From Liolophura sinensis (lineage: Eukaryota; Mollusca; Polyplacophora; Chitonida; Chitonidae), in NCBI RefSeq assembly GCF_032854445.1, contig NC_088295.1:78084028-78148027 (forward strand): 64,000 bases of DNA. Direction: 5' to 3'. Position numbers and translations under genes: made by a program. The notes beneath the pieces were generated by a model. The model ran no database searches. It worked only from the letters and a program-made list of their open reading frames with translations, and was not told the DNA's origin. The number at the start of each line of letters is the position of its first letter. Position 1 is the stretch's first letter. Positions 38,801 through 51,800 of the stretch are shown piece after piece.

Positions 38801-41800
38801 TTTGGTATGACTTTGCATTATTTATGAACAGCTGAAGTATACATTTATAAAGTCTTTATTATAGTGTCATGGATGTATGCCTTTTCTGGGCGAAAACTGC
38901 CACATATTTATTTCCTTTTCACTGTAAACCCATTCTCCATGGATGGTACCTACCTTTGACTTGGACTGGCAGGGATCAGGAATTTTTAAACCATCTTCTA
39001 ACCACTCTGTAATGAGTTCCACCAGTTCAGACATTTTGCCCCAGTTACACATGGCCTCAAGGAGTACCCAGTAGTCATCAGATCCACACTCATCTGTCAT
39101 GTCCTTCAGGCGAGACAAACAGCTGCGGCTGAGAAAGGACAGAAGAGATACTGGGTTGTCAAAGATTGCAGCTATTGACTTATAATAAACATAAAATTTC
39201 ACTTTAAACATCAGCCATCACAAGAGGGCCATTCATCAAAGTGAAAAGGATGTGCTTGGAAAGGTCTCACCACATGTACAGAAACCAGTACACAATTTTA
39301 AAGCGAAAAACTTGAGGGCGTGTATCTTACAAAGCTCAAAAAAGGTATATTCTAAGCAAATAGACTTAAGGAAGTCTTAAAAACTGTACAATTTAAGTAA
39401 ACAAACTTGTCAAGAGCACAAAAACTGCACAATGCAAGAAAATAGACTAGATAAATACTAAGCCTGTACATATGTAACTGCAATCAAGCATGTAGCTCAT
39501 TCATTTTATGAAGGAGTGATGAATGCAAATAAGGGTGCAAAATGAACACATTGATAAACTTCATACCTTATCATAAAAACAAAGTGTTTTTGCATATAGC
39601 AAGAGCTACAAACTGTCATCCTGCTGGGCAAACTGGTAGTAATAGTACTGAGGTTTACCTTACCTGAAATGTGGGACCATGTCAGGGGGCATCAGACTGG
39701 CCAGCAGGACTAGAGCAGAGTAGGCGTGTCGATTCTGTAACAGATTTGACCCATTTATTGCAGTGTTGTTTAACACTACTCAAAACCTGTTCTTCTATTC
39801 AGTGCGGTTCATGTTATGGGTGCCCAGAGGAAAACACAAATCACTGTAGATTTATTGGCAAACTCTCCTGCCTGTGACAAACAATATGTTGGTGAGCTTG
39901 AAAGAATTTAAAGTGATCACCACTATCACCAAGGATACTGAGACAGATGACAGGAAGGGTATCTAGAAAATTCCCTGTCTGAGAAACTGAGACAAGACCA
40001 AGTCTCAATGTATGCATGTATGCATGCCTGGGTTTGTACACATATTTAAAATTTTTTTCTGTCATTTGATGACGAGGGGACATTAAGTCCCTGTATAGTA
40101 TGTATATTGAGTATTCTTGAGGCAGAGCGAGTCCATCCTGTCAAAGTGCTAAAGACACCTTCCACAAAGACATTTCCGACTTAAGTCAAAATTTAAAACG
40201 TTGTCACAATGCTTAGTTTTTGGTAATGAAAATTGAAATTTTGACACATATATCTTATGATAACATAGATGAGCTTGTCAAAATTTTAATATATAGGGTT
40301 CAAAAATAAGCTGCAAATTCACATTTCAATGTTTGACTCAAGTCAAAGCTGGTCTTTGTGGAATCTGCCCCCGACATGACACTCTGCAAAGTCACTTACA
40401 TATTATACCAAGTCACGCAGCCAACCAATTTCCTTGTTCTAACTTCAACAGGCCAGGGAAGGTAGCAAGTTTGGTACAACCCGACTCGGGGTTTGAACCC
40501 AGACCTCCCAACTTCAATGCGGGGGCTTTAACCATTGGACCACTGAAGCGGTTTTGTCTCACACAGGTTAATGATTAAACAGCAAGCTCTGTATAAACCC
40601 CTTTCCTGCTTTCCCTGCCATAAGTATCACACATCATGTTTGTAGTGACACAAGTGGAGGTATAAACTAAAGTGTGCACTGTGAGAAGTATAATGTGGAG
40701 TTGCTTCTTGTATCCAGGTATACTGCTTGGTTCTAATAAAGGTCTCCCTACATACACAATGGGAAGTATAATGTGTAGTTGCCCCTTGTATCCAGGTGCC
40801 CTGCTTGTTTCCAATAAAGGTCCCCCAACATTCACTGTGGGAAGTATAATGTGTAGTTGCCCCTTGTATTCAGGTACACTGCTTGGTTCTAATAAAGGTC
40901 CCCCAACATACACAATGGGAAGTATAATGTGGAGTTGCCCCTTGTATCCAATTACACTGCTTGGTTCTAATAAAGGTCCCCCAACATTCACTGTGGGAAG
41001 TATAATGTGGAGTTGCCCCTTGTATCCAGGTATACTGCTTGGTTCTAATAAAGGTCTCCCTATATACACAATGGGAAGTATAATGTGGAGTTGCCCCTTG
41101 TATCCAGGTACACTGCTTGGTTCTAATAAAGGTCCCCCAACATACACTGTGGGAAGTATAATGTGGAGTTGCCCCTTGTATCCAGGTATACTGCTTGGTT
41201 CTAATAAAGGTCTCCCTATATACACAATGGGAAGTATAATGTGGAGTTGCCCCTTGTATCCAGGTACACTGCTTGGTTCTAATAAAGGTCCCCCAACATA
41301 CACTGTGGGAAGTATAATGTGGAGTTGCCCCTTGTATCCAGGTATACTGCTTGGTTCTAATAAAGGTCTCCCTATATACACAAGGGAAGTATAATGTGGA
41401 GTTGCCCCTTGTATCCAGGTACACTGCTTGGTTCTAATAAAGGTCTCCCTATATACACAATGGGAAGTATAATGTGGAGTTGCCCCTTGTATCCAGGTAC
41501 ACTGCTTGGTTCTAATAAAGGTCTCCCTATATACACAATGGGAAGTATAATGTGGAGTTGCCCCTTGTATCCAATTACACTGCTTGGTTCTAATAAAGGT
41601 CTCCCTATATACACAATGAGAAGTATAATGTGGAGTTGCCCCTTGTATCCAGGTACACTGCTTGGTTCTAATAAAGGTCCCCAACATACACAATGGGAAG
41701 TATAATGTGGAGTTGCCCCTTGTATCCAGGTACACTGCTTGGTTCTAATAAAGGTCTCCCTATATACACAATGGGAAGTATAATGTGGAGTTGCCCCTTG

Positions 41801-44800
41801 TATCCAATTACACTGCTTGGTTCTAATAAAGGTCTCCCTATATACACAATGGGAAGTATAATGTGGAGTTGCCCCTTGTATCCAGGTACACTGCTTGGTT
41901 CTAATAAAGGTCTCCCTACATACACTGTGGGAAGTATAATGTGGAGTTGCCCCTTGTATCCAGGTGCACTGCTTGTTTCCAATAAAGGTCCCCCAACATT
42001 CACTGTGGGAAGTATAATGTGGAGTTGCCCCTTGTATCCAATTACACTGCTTGGTTCTAATAAAGGTCTCCCTATATACACAATGGGAAGTATAATGTGG
42101 AGTTGCCCCTTGTATCCAGGTACACTGCTTGGTTCTAATAAAGGTCCCCCAACATACACTGTGGGAAGTATAATGTGGAGTTGCCCCTTGTATCCAGGTA
42201 CACTGCTTGTTTCCAATAAAGGTCCCCTGACATTCACTGTGGGAAGTATAATGTGTAGTTGCCCCTTGTATTCAGGTACACTGCTTGGTTCTAATAAAGA
42301 CCCCCCCCCCCAACATACACTGTGGGAGGTATGACGTGGAGTTGCCCCTTGTATCCAGGTACACTGCTTGTTTCCAATAAAGGTCCCCCAACATTCATTG
42401 TGGGAAGTATAATGTGTAGTTGTCCCTTGTATTCAGGTACACTGCTTGGTTCCAATAAAAGCCCCCGAACATACACTGTGGGAAGTATAATGTGGAGTTG
42501 CCCCTTGTATTCAGGTACACTGCTTGGTTCTAATAAAGGTCCCCCAACATACACAATGGGAGGTATGACGTGGAGTTGCCCCTTGTATTTAGGTACACTG
42601 CTTGGTTCTAATAAAGGTCTCCCTACATACACTGTGGGAAGTATAATGTGTAGTTGCCCCTTGTATCCAGGTGCACTGCTTGTTTCCAATAAAGGTCCCC
42701 CAACATTCACTGTGGGAAGTATAATGTGTAGTTGCCCCTTGTATTCAGGTACACTGCTTGGTTCTAATAAAGGTCCCCCAACATACACAATGGGAAGTAT
42801 AATGTGGAGTTGCCCCTTGTATTTAGGTACACTGCTTGGTTCTAATAAAGGTCTCCCTACATACACTGTGGGAAGTATAATGTGTAGTTGCCCCTTGTAT
42901 CCAGGTGCACTGCTTGTTTCCAATAAAGGTCCCCCAACATTCACTGTGGGAAGTATAATGTGTAGTTGCCCCTTGTATTCAGGTACACTGCTTGGTTCTA
43001 ATAAAGGTCCCCCAACATACACAATGGGAAGTATAATGTGGAGTTGCCCCTTGTATCCAATTACACTGCTTGGTTCTAATAAAGGTCTCCCTACATACAT
43101 TGTGGGAAGTATAATGTGGAGTTGCCCCTTGTATCCAGGTACACTGCTTGGTTCCAATAAAGGTCCCCCAACATTCACTGTGGGAAGTATAATGTGTAGT
43201 TGCCCCTTGTATTCAGGTACACTGCTTGGTTCTAACAAAGGTCCCCCAACATACACTGTGGGAAGTATAATGTGGAGTTGCCCCTTGTATCCAGGAACAC
43301 TGCTTGTTTCCAATAAAGGTCCCCCAACATACACTGTGGGAAGTATAATGTGGAGTTGCCCCTTGTATCCAGGTACACTGCTTGGTTCTAATAAAGGTCT
43401 CCCTACATACACTGTGGGAAGTATAATGTGGAGTTGCCCCTTGTATCCAGGTGCACTGCTTGTTTCCAATAAAGGTCCCCCAACATTCACTGTGGGAAGT
43501 ATAATGTGGAGTTGCCCCTTGTATTCAGGTACACTGCTTGGTTCTAATAAAGGTCCCCCAACATACACTGTGGGAAGTATAATGTGGAGTTGCCCCTTGT
43601 ATCCAGGTACACTGCTTGGTTCTAATAAAGGTCTCCCTATATACACAATGGGAAGTATAATGTGGAGTTGCCCCTTGTATCCAGGTACACTGCTTGGTTC
43701 TAATAAAGGTCCCCCAACATACACTGTGGGGAGTATAATGTGTAGTTGCCCCGTGTATCCAGATACACTGCTTGGTTCTAATAAAGGTCACCCAACATAC
43801 TGTTTTGCTTGTTTACAAGCATATACAGTAGGTCAGATTTGTGACGGATGGCAAAAGAGCAATACTTATGGTGTCCTCATCACTCAATGATTTCTCATTT
43901 CAGGATTTTGCAGCTGAGGATGAATTTGGAAATGCTTATGTTCCATTAATAAGTACTTCCTGATAATACAGATGTAATACCTGAAATGTTAATTACTGCT
44001 TTAGATCCATAGTCGTTCTGTGATGATAATGAAGAAGTCAAGGCATCACCAAGCAGGGCATTCAGAGAACATTGGTAGCTTGTCTGATTGAGCAGTTCGT
44101 AAAGCCCCATCATGTTCAAGTCATATGATACGTTCAAATCATGACCGCTAAACTAAAATGAAGTAGAATGACTGACACTTTCATACACAGATATTATTCT
44201 CTAATTAGACAGTACTACGATCTTGCTATTGAATCAAGAAGAAAGGCCAAAATTGTTATACTGTCACAACTACGACCGTTTATTAAGTGTATTCATGAGG
44301 ATTGCAGAGCAATGACTTTGTATGTAAAGACACTGTGTTCGTGCATAAATTTACTGCTGAGGTCTTTGATATACAAATCGCAAACTGCCATGACTGCATT
44401 TGGCAATCCATATACTACGGGAAGCAATTAACTGCAACCTTGTGAATGAGTAAATGTTAAGCTCCGAGGTGAAAAAACTTCCTTGATCTTTGATAAGCAA
44501 ATCGCTACAAACAACTGGCTACCTGGCTGGCCAAAAACTTCAAACCAAACTGGACATTGACACTACCATTGCCAACATCTGATTCACCCTCTGACCAACA
44601 ACTCTCCTTACTTCACAAGCTTTTTGACCCTCTCTCTAAAAAAAACCTGACACAGACCCAGGCAAGTTGGTGTAAATCTTGTGCATCTTTTTATACTTTT
44701 ATTACCTCAAATGTGTTCAGGAACTCTGGCATGGCAATGGCAAACCTTCTCCTCAAGCCTCGACGTAACTCTTCATTCTGGAAAGCATAGACATTCAAAC

Positions 44801-45859
44801 TGTGTGTATGTATTATGACTTAGTTATAAACTAATGAACTCATTCTTGCGACATTTTTGCATATGTAATATATTTACCTGGTTCCATACCATTAGTTTTT
44901 GACTTAACAATTCCGGAGAAGCTTTGTCCTGTAACTTTGTCTCAGAACCAGAACACAACCAGCCATCAGTGAATGAGCAAAGAAATTTTAAACTCTCCAA
45001 TGTACCACTTCTTTCATTTTGTCAAGTCGATTACTGAAGGAGTTTACCCACAGGAACTGCAGGCTCAAACAAGAGAGGGGTGACACTGAGCTGACCTTGT
45101 CAAGCTGGTGAGAGACACTACTCCAGAGTATGGCCATGGCTTCTAGCAGCCCCACCATCAGGTCTGTGTCATGCACAGTGAGCTCAGATTCTCCACCATC
45201 ATTCTCCTACAACACATAAAGCACGCCATGATGGGTTAGCATAACACTCACAGTCTTTTAACCGTTTCTTGGTGACACAAATCACTGGCACACAGACAGC
45301 CTATGATTAGAATGCATAATTCATAAGTGTGACAGGTCTGAATAATAAGACCTGATAAGATAAATAATAAATCAGATTTCATACACGTCAAGTTTAATAG
45401 CAATATATTTATATATCTGAGTTTTCCCCTTATATAAGTATATGACGATGGACATTTGAGGGGAGTGGAGGGGGTACAGGAAACTAAAGTACCTTAGGTA
45501 AATCAATATTCTTTAGCTGAGTTACGGTGCTGAGAAATATTTCAGTGTGTGATGTACACTTTATATTGGTGGAAATCAAGTGCATTTCAAAGAATTTCCT
45601 ATAAATACACACCCACTAGTATTTTTTATGGTATGGTGTGGTAAGAACATGAAGTATTTTTTTGGCTGCCTCGATATGACACACATATACAGTATAGTAC
45701 CCATGTATTAATACGTCTGCCTGACCTTGTCATCATCCTCTCTCTCCTCATCGCTGACCTCTCTCTCCCCTCCACTCGTCTGGGAGTTAGACTCAGCAGC
45801 TCTCTGCTCTGAACGCACACAGCACAACACACATCGACACAACAGTGTTATGTACTTTA
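32813..45859 (-). CDS. NCAPG2: NCAPG2 coding exons 14-28
   Basis: Exons in order: 45859-45726, 45206-45096, 44777-44706, 39734-39664, 39128-38954, 38313-38140, 37895-37779, 37191-37009, 36553-36454, 36113-35914, 35349-35206, 34151-34051, 33745-33645, 33337-33232, 32876-32813 (stop TAG 32815-32813). Exon 14 has the charged insert QTSGGEREVSDEEREDDD, where vertebrate proteins also have an acidic linker. Exon 19 opens with a basic run (KKKEKKT), and exon 21 holds RKRKVDK, which could serve in nuclear import. Exon 24 uses a GTGAGT donor that has been amplified into a 62-bp array. Confidence 0.93.
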
Positions 45860-48800
45860 CTGAAATCAGACAAGTACACTCAACACTTTATGCTTATGGA
45901 CACATGCTTACATGATATTTCATTACTGATTTATTTATTTGACCGGAATTTCATGCCGTACTCAAGAATATTTCATGTATTTGAGGGTGACCATCATTAT
46001 GGTGAAAGGAAAACAGGCTGAGCCCAGGGAAAACCCACGATCATCTGCAGGTTGCAGACAGACCTTCTCACGTATAGTCAGAGAAGAAGCCAGCATGAGT
46101 TGGAACTAACAGAGACCACACTGGTAAGAGGCTCCTGGATCATTGCACTGTGCTGGCATGCTAATTGCCTCTCATCCCCCCCCCCTCCCCCCCCCCCCCA
46201 ACAAACCAATATATCATTAAGATTACTGTTAAAGAAGCTGATTAAACCCTTGATGATACAGTGTTTTCCTCAACTTGTTAGAGGCTAGAACAGGGTTGTG
46301 CTTGAAGAATCTATTCCCCAATTAATTTGACTAAAATTCTAAGACACATCAACAATACTGGTTAATAAGGTGAAGATATATATTTAATAATTAGATTAGG
46401 GTTGAATGTCGTACTCAACAATTTTTAACTTGTAAGACAGATGTCAACTTTATAGGTGGAAGAAAATCAGAATGTGTTGTGATGGAAACAATGCTTTAGC
46501 TGAAGAAGTCAGCAAGGGTACACTATAAATGACAGCTGAGTTTAATGGTCTACAGTGAATGAAATCACCAATGCACAGTTTTGGCTGAGAGAATACTACC
46601 ACATGATATACATGAATGTGGTCTTCACACTTGCAGTAGGGAGGGAGTGATACATGTTCAATGACTAAGACATTTCTCAAATTATACAGTATGTGTCTTA
46701 CCAACACACACACAAAGGCTATAAGAATGATCTCTCTTAGGAGTGAAGAGATTTTCTCCCTGAACTTTTAATGTGTCTTCAGAAAGACTCCTCACACCTA
46801 AATAAAAATAAGCCCGCACAGGTTGCTAGCTGCTCAACAAATGCGAAGTTCATTCAAAGAATGCTTAACAAGAGAAGTAGAAAGATGTGTATTTGTACAA
46901 GCACTAGGCACTAAGTGATGGCACACTTCTGTGTGACTACAGGCACGGTAGGTCACACCTAGAGCAGAGTCAACAAATACTCCCAACTCCTCTATACAGT
47001 CAATGTGTACAGAAGGATATGTATCAGGTGACAGCTATTAACTGCCGGATTCTTTACTTTTTGTTCCCAATATCCACTAAGAACACTCAAAACCCTCATA
47101 CTTTTAAAAATTATTTCCACTTACACTGGTTTTATTCTGTTTTAAGAGTCAGTTTATTTCAGTTTAGTAGACACTGAAATGCAAAGGAAAAATGCAATAA
47201 CACAAAAACTTAAATTGAGAGAGTTTTCATCACATAACATGCGCGGAATCCAAGGCATACAAAGACGTAAATGTAGTTATGGGTGGGCAGTTGTCATGGT
47301 GCTTGATAAACAGTTTGATTCACACATTGGTCGCAAAGTATCTGCAAATCCAATTTCACTTAACAATTTATTCTGTGCAGAGGAAGAGTTAAGACTGATC
47401 TTTTGCTCAAGGTGGACAAGCAACTTAACTGCTGACAAACTTAATACGAGCCCAGCATGGCTTCCACTCTTCCAAATTACATCTCTAATGACTTTGTGAC
47501 TTGTTCGCTCTGTTTCTCTGCGTACAAGGACCCCAGGACTCTGCCGTGCTTGCACTCCTTCTGTCATTCCTGTTTACAGGACTACCTTAGCAAGAACACG
47601 AACAGCTCGGTTTTCGCGTGTCCAGTCTGTAAAACAAGGACCATGTCAGCATCCGAGGGTGCCACCAGGTTTAAAGCCAACCACTTCCTGTCCAGCCTGA
47701 AGGATACATTCCCCGATGTAAAGGATCTCACACCGTGGTGTGAGTTCTGTGCAGGTGAGGGTAGAGATAAATCGGGGACATCTCGGTGCCTGGACTGTCG
47801 CCAGTCTCTCTGTGACACTTGTGCCGCAGTGCACTGTCGCACCAAGCTTACCCAGAGCCACCTGGTACTCACCATGTACCAGCTTCAGAGCGGCAAGTAC
47901 GATAGAGACATTCGGATACGTCAGCCAATCACCTGTGAGGTACACCCAGGGAAGAAGGTGAAGCTGTACTGTACGAAGTGTGAGCAGCTACTCTGTCTGA
48001 CATGTAAGGCCACTGACCACGATGGGCACAAGTGTGTTGACCTGTTTGACATTGGCTCGCATGACCGTGAGTTTCTCCGAACACTTATGGAGCCCGTCAA
48101 AAACAAAGTGCCAATGTTTGAGAGGCAGCTAAGGGAAGTGGAAAGTAGCGAGACTGATGTGATGGTGAACAGAGAGCACCTGATGGAGGAGCTGCACGCC
48201 CGCCGCGACTTCCTCTGTAAGATGATTGAGGATCGCTGTAACACGCTTAAGGCCCAGATAGACGGAGTGTTTGTCAGCCATCAGAAACAGCTGGAGGGAT
48301 ACAAAGAGTCGCTGAGGCTAGACATCCAGTCCATGAAGACAGCTGCAGACTTCACAGACAAGCTGGTAACCCACGGCCGTGACGCAGAAATCGTCAGTAT
48401 GAAGAGCCTGGTACACGACAGGCTGGTCTGGCTCAAATCACTGGAAACCTCGGCTGCACAATTCCAGGATGGCTTCAAGTTCCAGATGGGCTCCATTTCC
48501 AAGGAGGAGCTACAAAAAGTGTTTGGGAACTTGGTTAGAGGAGCCTTTCCACAGCCTCGATCGGTGACTCCTCTACCAACAATCTCTCCTAAGCCAGTGG
48601 CAGACAGAACGCCACGCTACGAACAACCCAGAGATAGAGGCATCTCACCAGTACGAGAGCCTGCTGAAAAGCCAGTAGAGTATGTTTATGCTGAGACAAA
48701 GCCAAGAGATACGGTGCCTATTCTAAAGTCTTCACATACTTACCCAGAAGATAGTATACCTGTCCACCCCCACCCCTTCTACACCCGCCCAATCAAGGTG

Positions 48801-51800
48801 AGGAGGGACACCCGCAGAACACCCCCTAATGTGAAGAAGGCCCCGATTGCCAGAGAGCATGTGCAGTCGGCAGAGACGCGTCTGCCGCCTGTCCATCAAC
48901 AGCCGACTCGCGTTGCTAACGCCCACCTGTCAAAAGCCCAAATGATCAGGTCACTTCCAGTGAGGACTAGTCAGGACAGTAAGAAGAGCTGGCCCACAGA
49001 CATAGCTGTCAACAGTATTGGGGAGCTCCTGGTCGTGGACAGCAACAACAAGAAAGTCAAAGTGTTCAGTAAAGAGACGTTCCTCAGGGCAGAGATAGGT
49101 CGCACAGGTAGACAGAAGCTGATAGACCCCTGGTCGGTAGCCGTTCTCAGCAACGACAACATCGTGGTCACAGACAGAGGAAGCCACAACGTCAAATTCT
49201 ACAACCACAAGGGCAAGTTTCTGTACTCTTTTCAGGGCGGCTTAGCAGATCCGCACGGAGTTGCCGTCAACAGTAAGGATGAAATCATTGTGGCGGACTG
49301 GGAGAAACGGTTAGTGTATGTGTTTGATCCTAATGGCAACCTGCTGAACTCCATATCAGGGGTGGACGGATCTCCGTTATTCCACAGCCCTTACTACGTG
49401 AGTGTGACGCCAAGTGATGACATAATCGTCTCAGACTACATGGGTCACTGTATTAAGATCTTTGACCCCGAGGGAAGAGCCCTGTATCAGTATGGCACAC
49501 GTGGTGCAGCTGAAGAACAACTCAAGTACCCTAACGGTGTCTGTGCTGACACATACGGGAACCTGATTTTGGTAGACAGGGGAAATAACCGCATTCACAT
49601 GATATCTATGGAGGGTCAGTTCCGCTGTTTCTTGGCCACAGTACAAGATGGAGTTCGGGATCCAACAGCTGTCTGTGTGGATAGGGACGGTCATTTAGCT
49701 GTCACTGACGGCACAGGCATGATCAAAATGTATAGATACTTCCCACTCCAGTGAACAATGACCCACACAAAACCAATCAATGTGTGACATTTCAAATAAC
49801 TTATTAGCATAATTTATTTAATATCAGTTAAGAGAAATGACATAAATCCATTTGTATGCTACTGATTTATATATTTATTTGATTGCTGTTTAAGTTTTAT
49901 GCCATATTCAGGGTGTTCAAAAAAAGCATGTAGCAGGCTGCAGCTGTTTACTGCCATAACCACAGCCGCCTACACTGAATATTGTAACTATTTAAATCAT
50001 TCGTAATTGTGACATAATTACTTTCAATTCAGCCGCCTACTTTTGAACCTCCTTCTGCAATTCTAAATTAAAACCCTGCATATTCAAGAATTTTATGTGC
50101 TTATCACCACTGGAATTTATTTTGTCATCATATGTAAATAACATGATATCTTATAGATTGTTATCAGAGACATCCCTTGACATGTTTATTTTGTTCTTGG
50201 AATCTAAACATATCAAATGTCTGGTTACAAGGCAACATGTGACAGTACGACATTGTAAAAGGACTACGCTTATTATTTTTACTGTTAAGTTTATTGTAGA
50301 AATTTCTCATTTAGGTTTAACACTGATTACTAAAATGTGAAAGAATGGAAAAGCCCCACACCTTTGCAATGCCTTTCATCTTGTTTGAGCACACATTTAG
50401 AGCAAAATATTAGTTAAGAAGAAATGAATTCCACTCAAGTTTGCGAGCATTTGTCCATTCTCCCATTTTTATTAAAATAAAACATAATTACACGTAACAT
50501 TGCTTTGGCATTGATACTGTATGTACATGTATACATGCAATCCAGGGTACCTACAATGTACAGGTATATGAAAATGAAATCTTCAAGTAGTTTTCCACGA
50601 GTTTTCTGTCATTTTTAAGGCTAGTTTAAACATACCATGGTGCAAATTATACACTATATTTTAGGTCTGAATTACAGATGTTTTAATTTACATGCATGTA
50701 TATTGAATAGTACGCTTGCTTTTGCAGGAAATATCTGCCCTTCACCTCTGTAATGTGACACATTCCTTGACCCGGCCTTGGCTCAGTAAAAAAATTATTG
50801 CCATATATCATTATACAGGGCTTCCTCTGGTTCAGTAGTTTTAGTATTTTTTTCAGCCAGTCACTTTAGCCACTCATCAGATTTTGTAGTAAATACTATT
50901 TTTCTTTAGCCATACTTCCTTAGCAGATAGGACACTTGTAGGTCTCCTTCTGCAATTCGTTTTATCTGCCTTGGTGTAGCTACTAGAATCAGTTTGGTCT
51001 CTTTCAACTATATCTGGAGTTTATCAAATGTTACATTTAGAACAGTTGCCCTCAAAATAATGGAACAATGCTTGGCAGCTTCCTTTTGTTTTTTGAAAAA
51101 AAAAATCAATCCTTTTTTCAACTTTTTTGTAGAATCCTAGTAAAATGTAATTTCCTCTATCAGAAAAATTTGTTACGAAATTAAATGGTAAATTCAGTTT
51201 ATTTAAATGCAACATTATGATCGGTACATTGAAGTAAAACAGTGTGGCAGAAGAAAACCAGATGACGTACACACTTATGTAACGGCACATATTCTGAAAC
51301 ATTTAATTTACTTTGGATCCAAAAAAAATGTTTATTAAGTGGAAAAGTTTAAATTTTACATGGAAGGTAACTTCATTTACATGTGTAACTCTACCTTGAT
51401 TTATTTCCCTTGATAATTTTTTATTTTTATTTTTACAATTGGCGATGAAAGGTATCCCCCAAAATGCCATGGCTCTCATTCGTTATTTAACAATAATGAT
51501 TTCAAGCGTTATTTAATGTAAGTCAACTTGCAGCAATGCTGAACCCCCTTTGTAGATTTCTGACAAGTAATCGCCATACAACTGTGTTGTTTCGCTGAGA
51601 TGAGGCCGTTTGAAATGAAACTAAGTAGTTTATTTTAATTAGAAAAATTGTGAAAATCTGCTAAACACCCCAGGAAACTCTCATGGTAGATTTTGTATAA
51701 CGTTTGTATTTTTTCTTAAGTAAATAAATTTGTCGAGAAACACATTTGCATTTTTTCATTTTTTTTTTGCATTTTATCGCCATTTCAAAAAATTGTTCTA

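Noticed and set aside
40672-43800. CRISPR-like regular repeat array
   Set aside because: There are no unique spacers. The whole 78-bp unit repeats, and the genome is clearly eukaryotic.
40575-43890. Very long open frames on both strands (up to 522 codons)
   Set aside because: They are products of a 78-bp satellite whose unit has no stop in one frame per strand. They lie in an intron, with no start context or splice logic.
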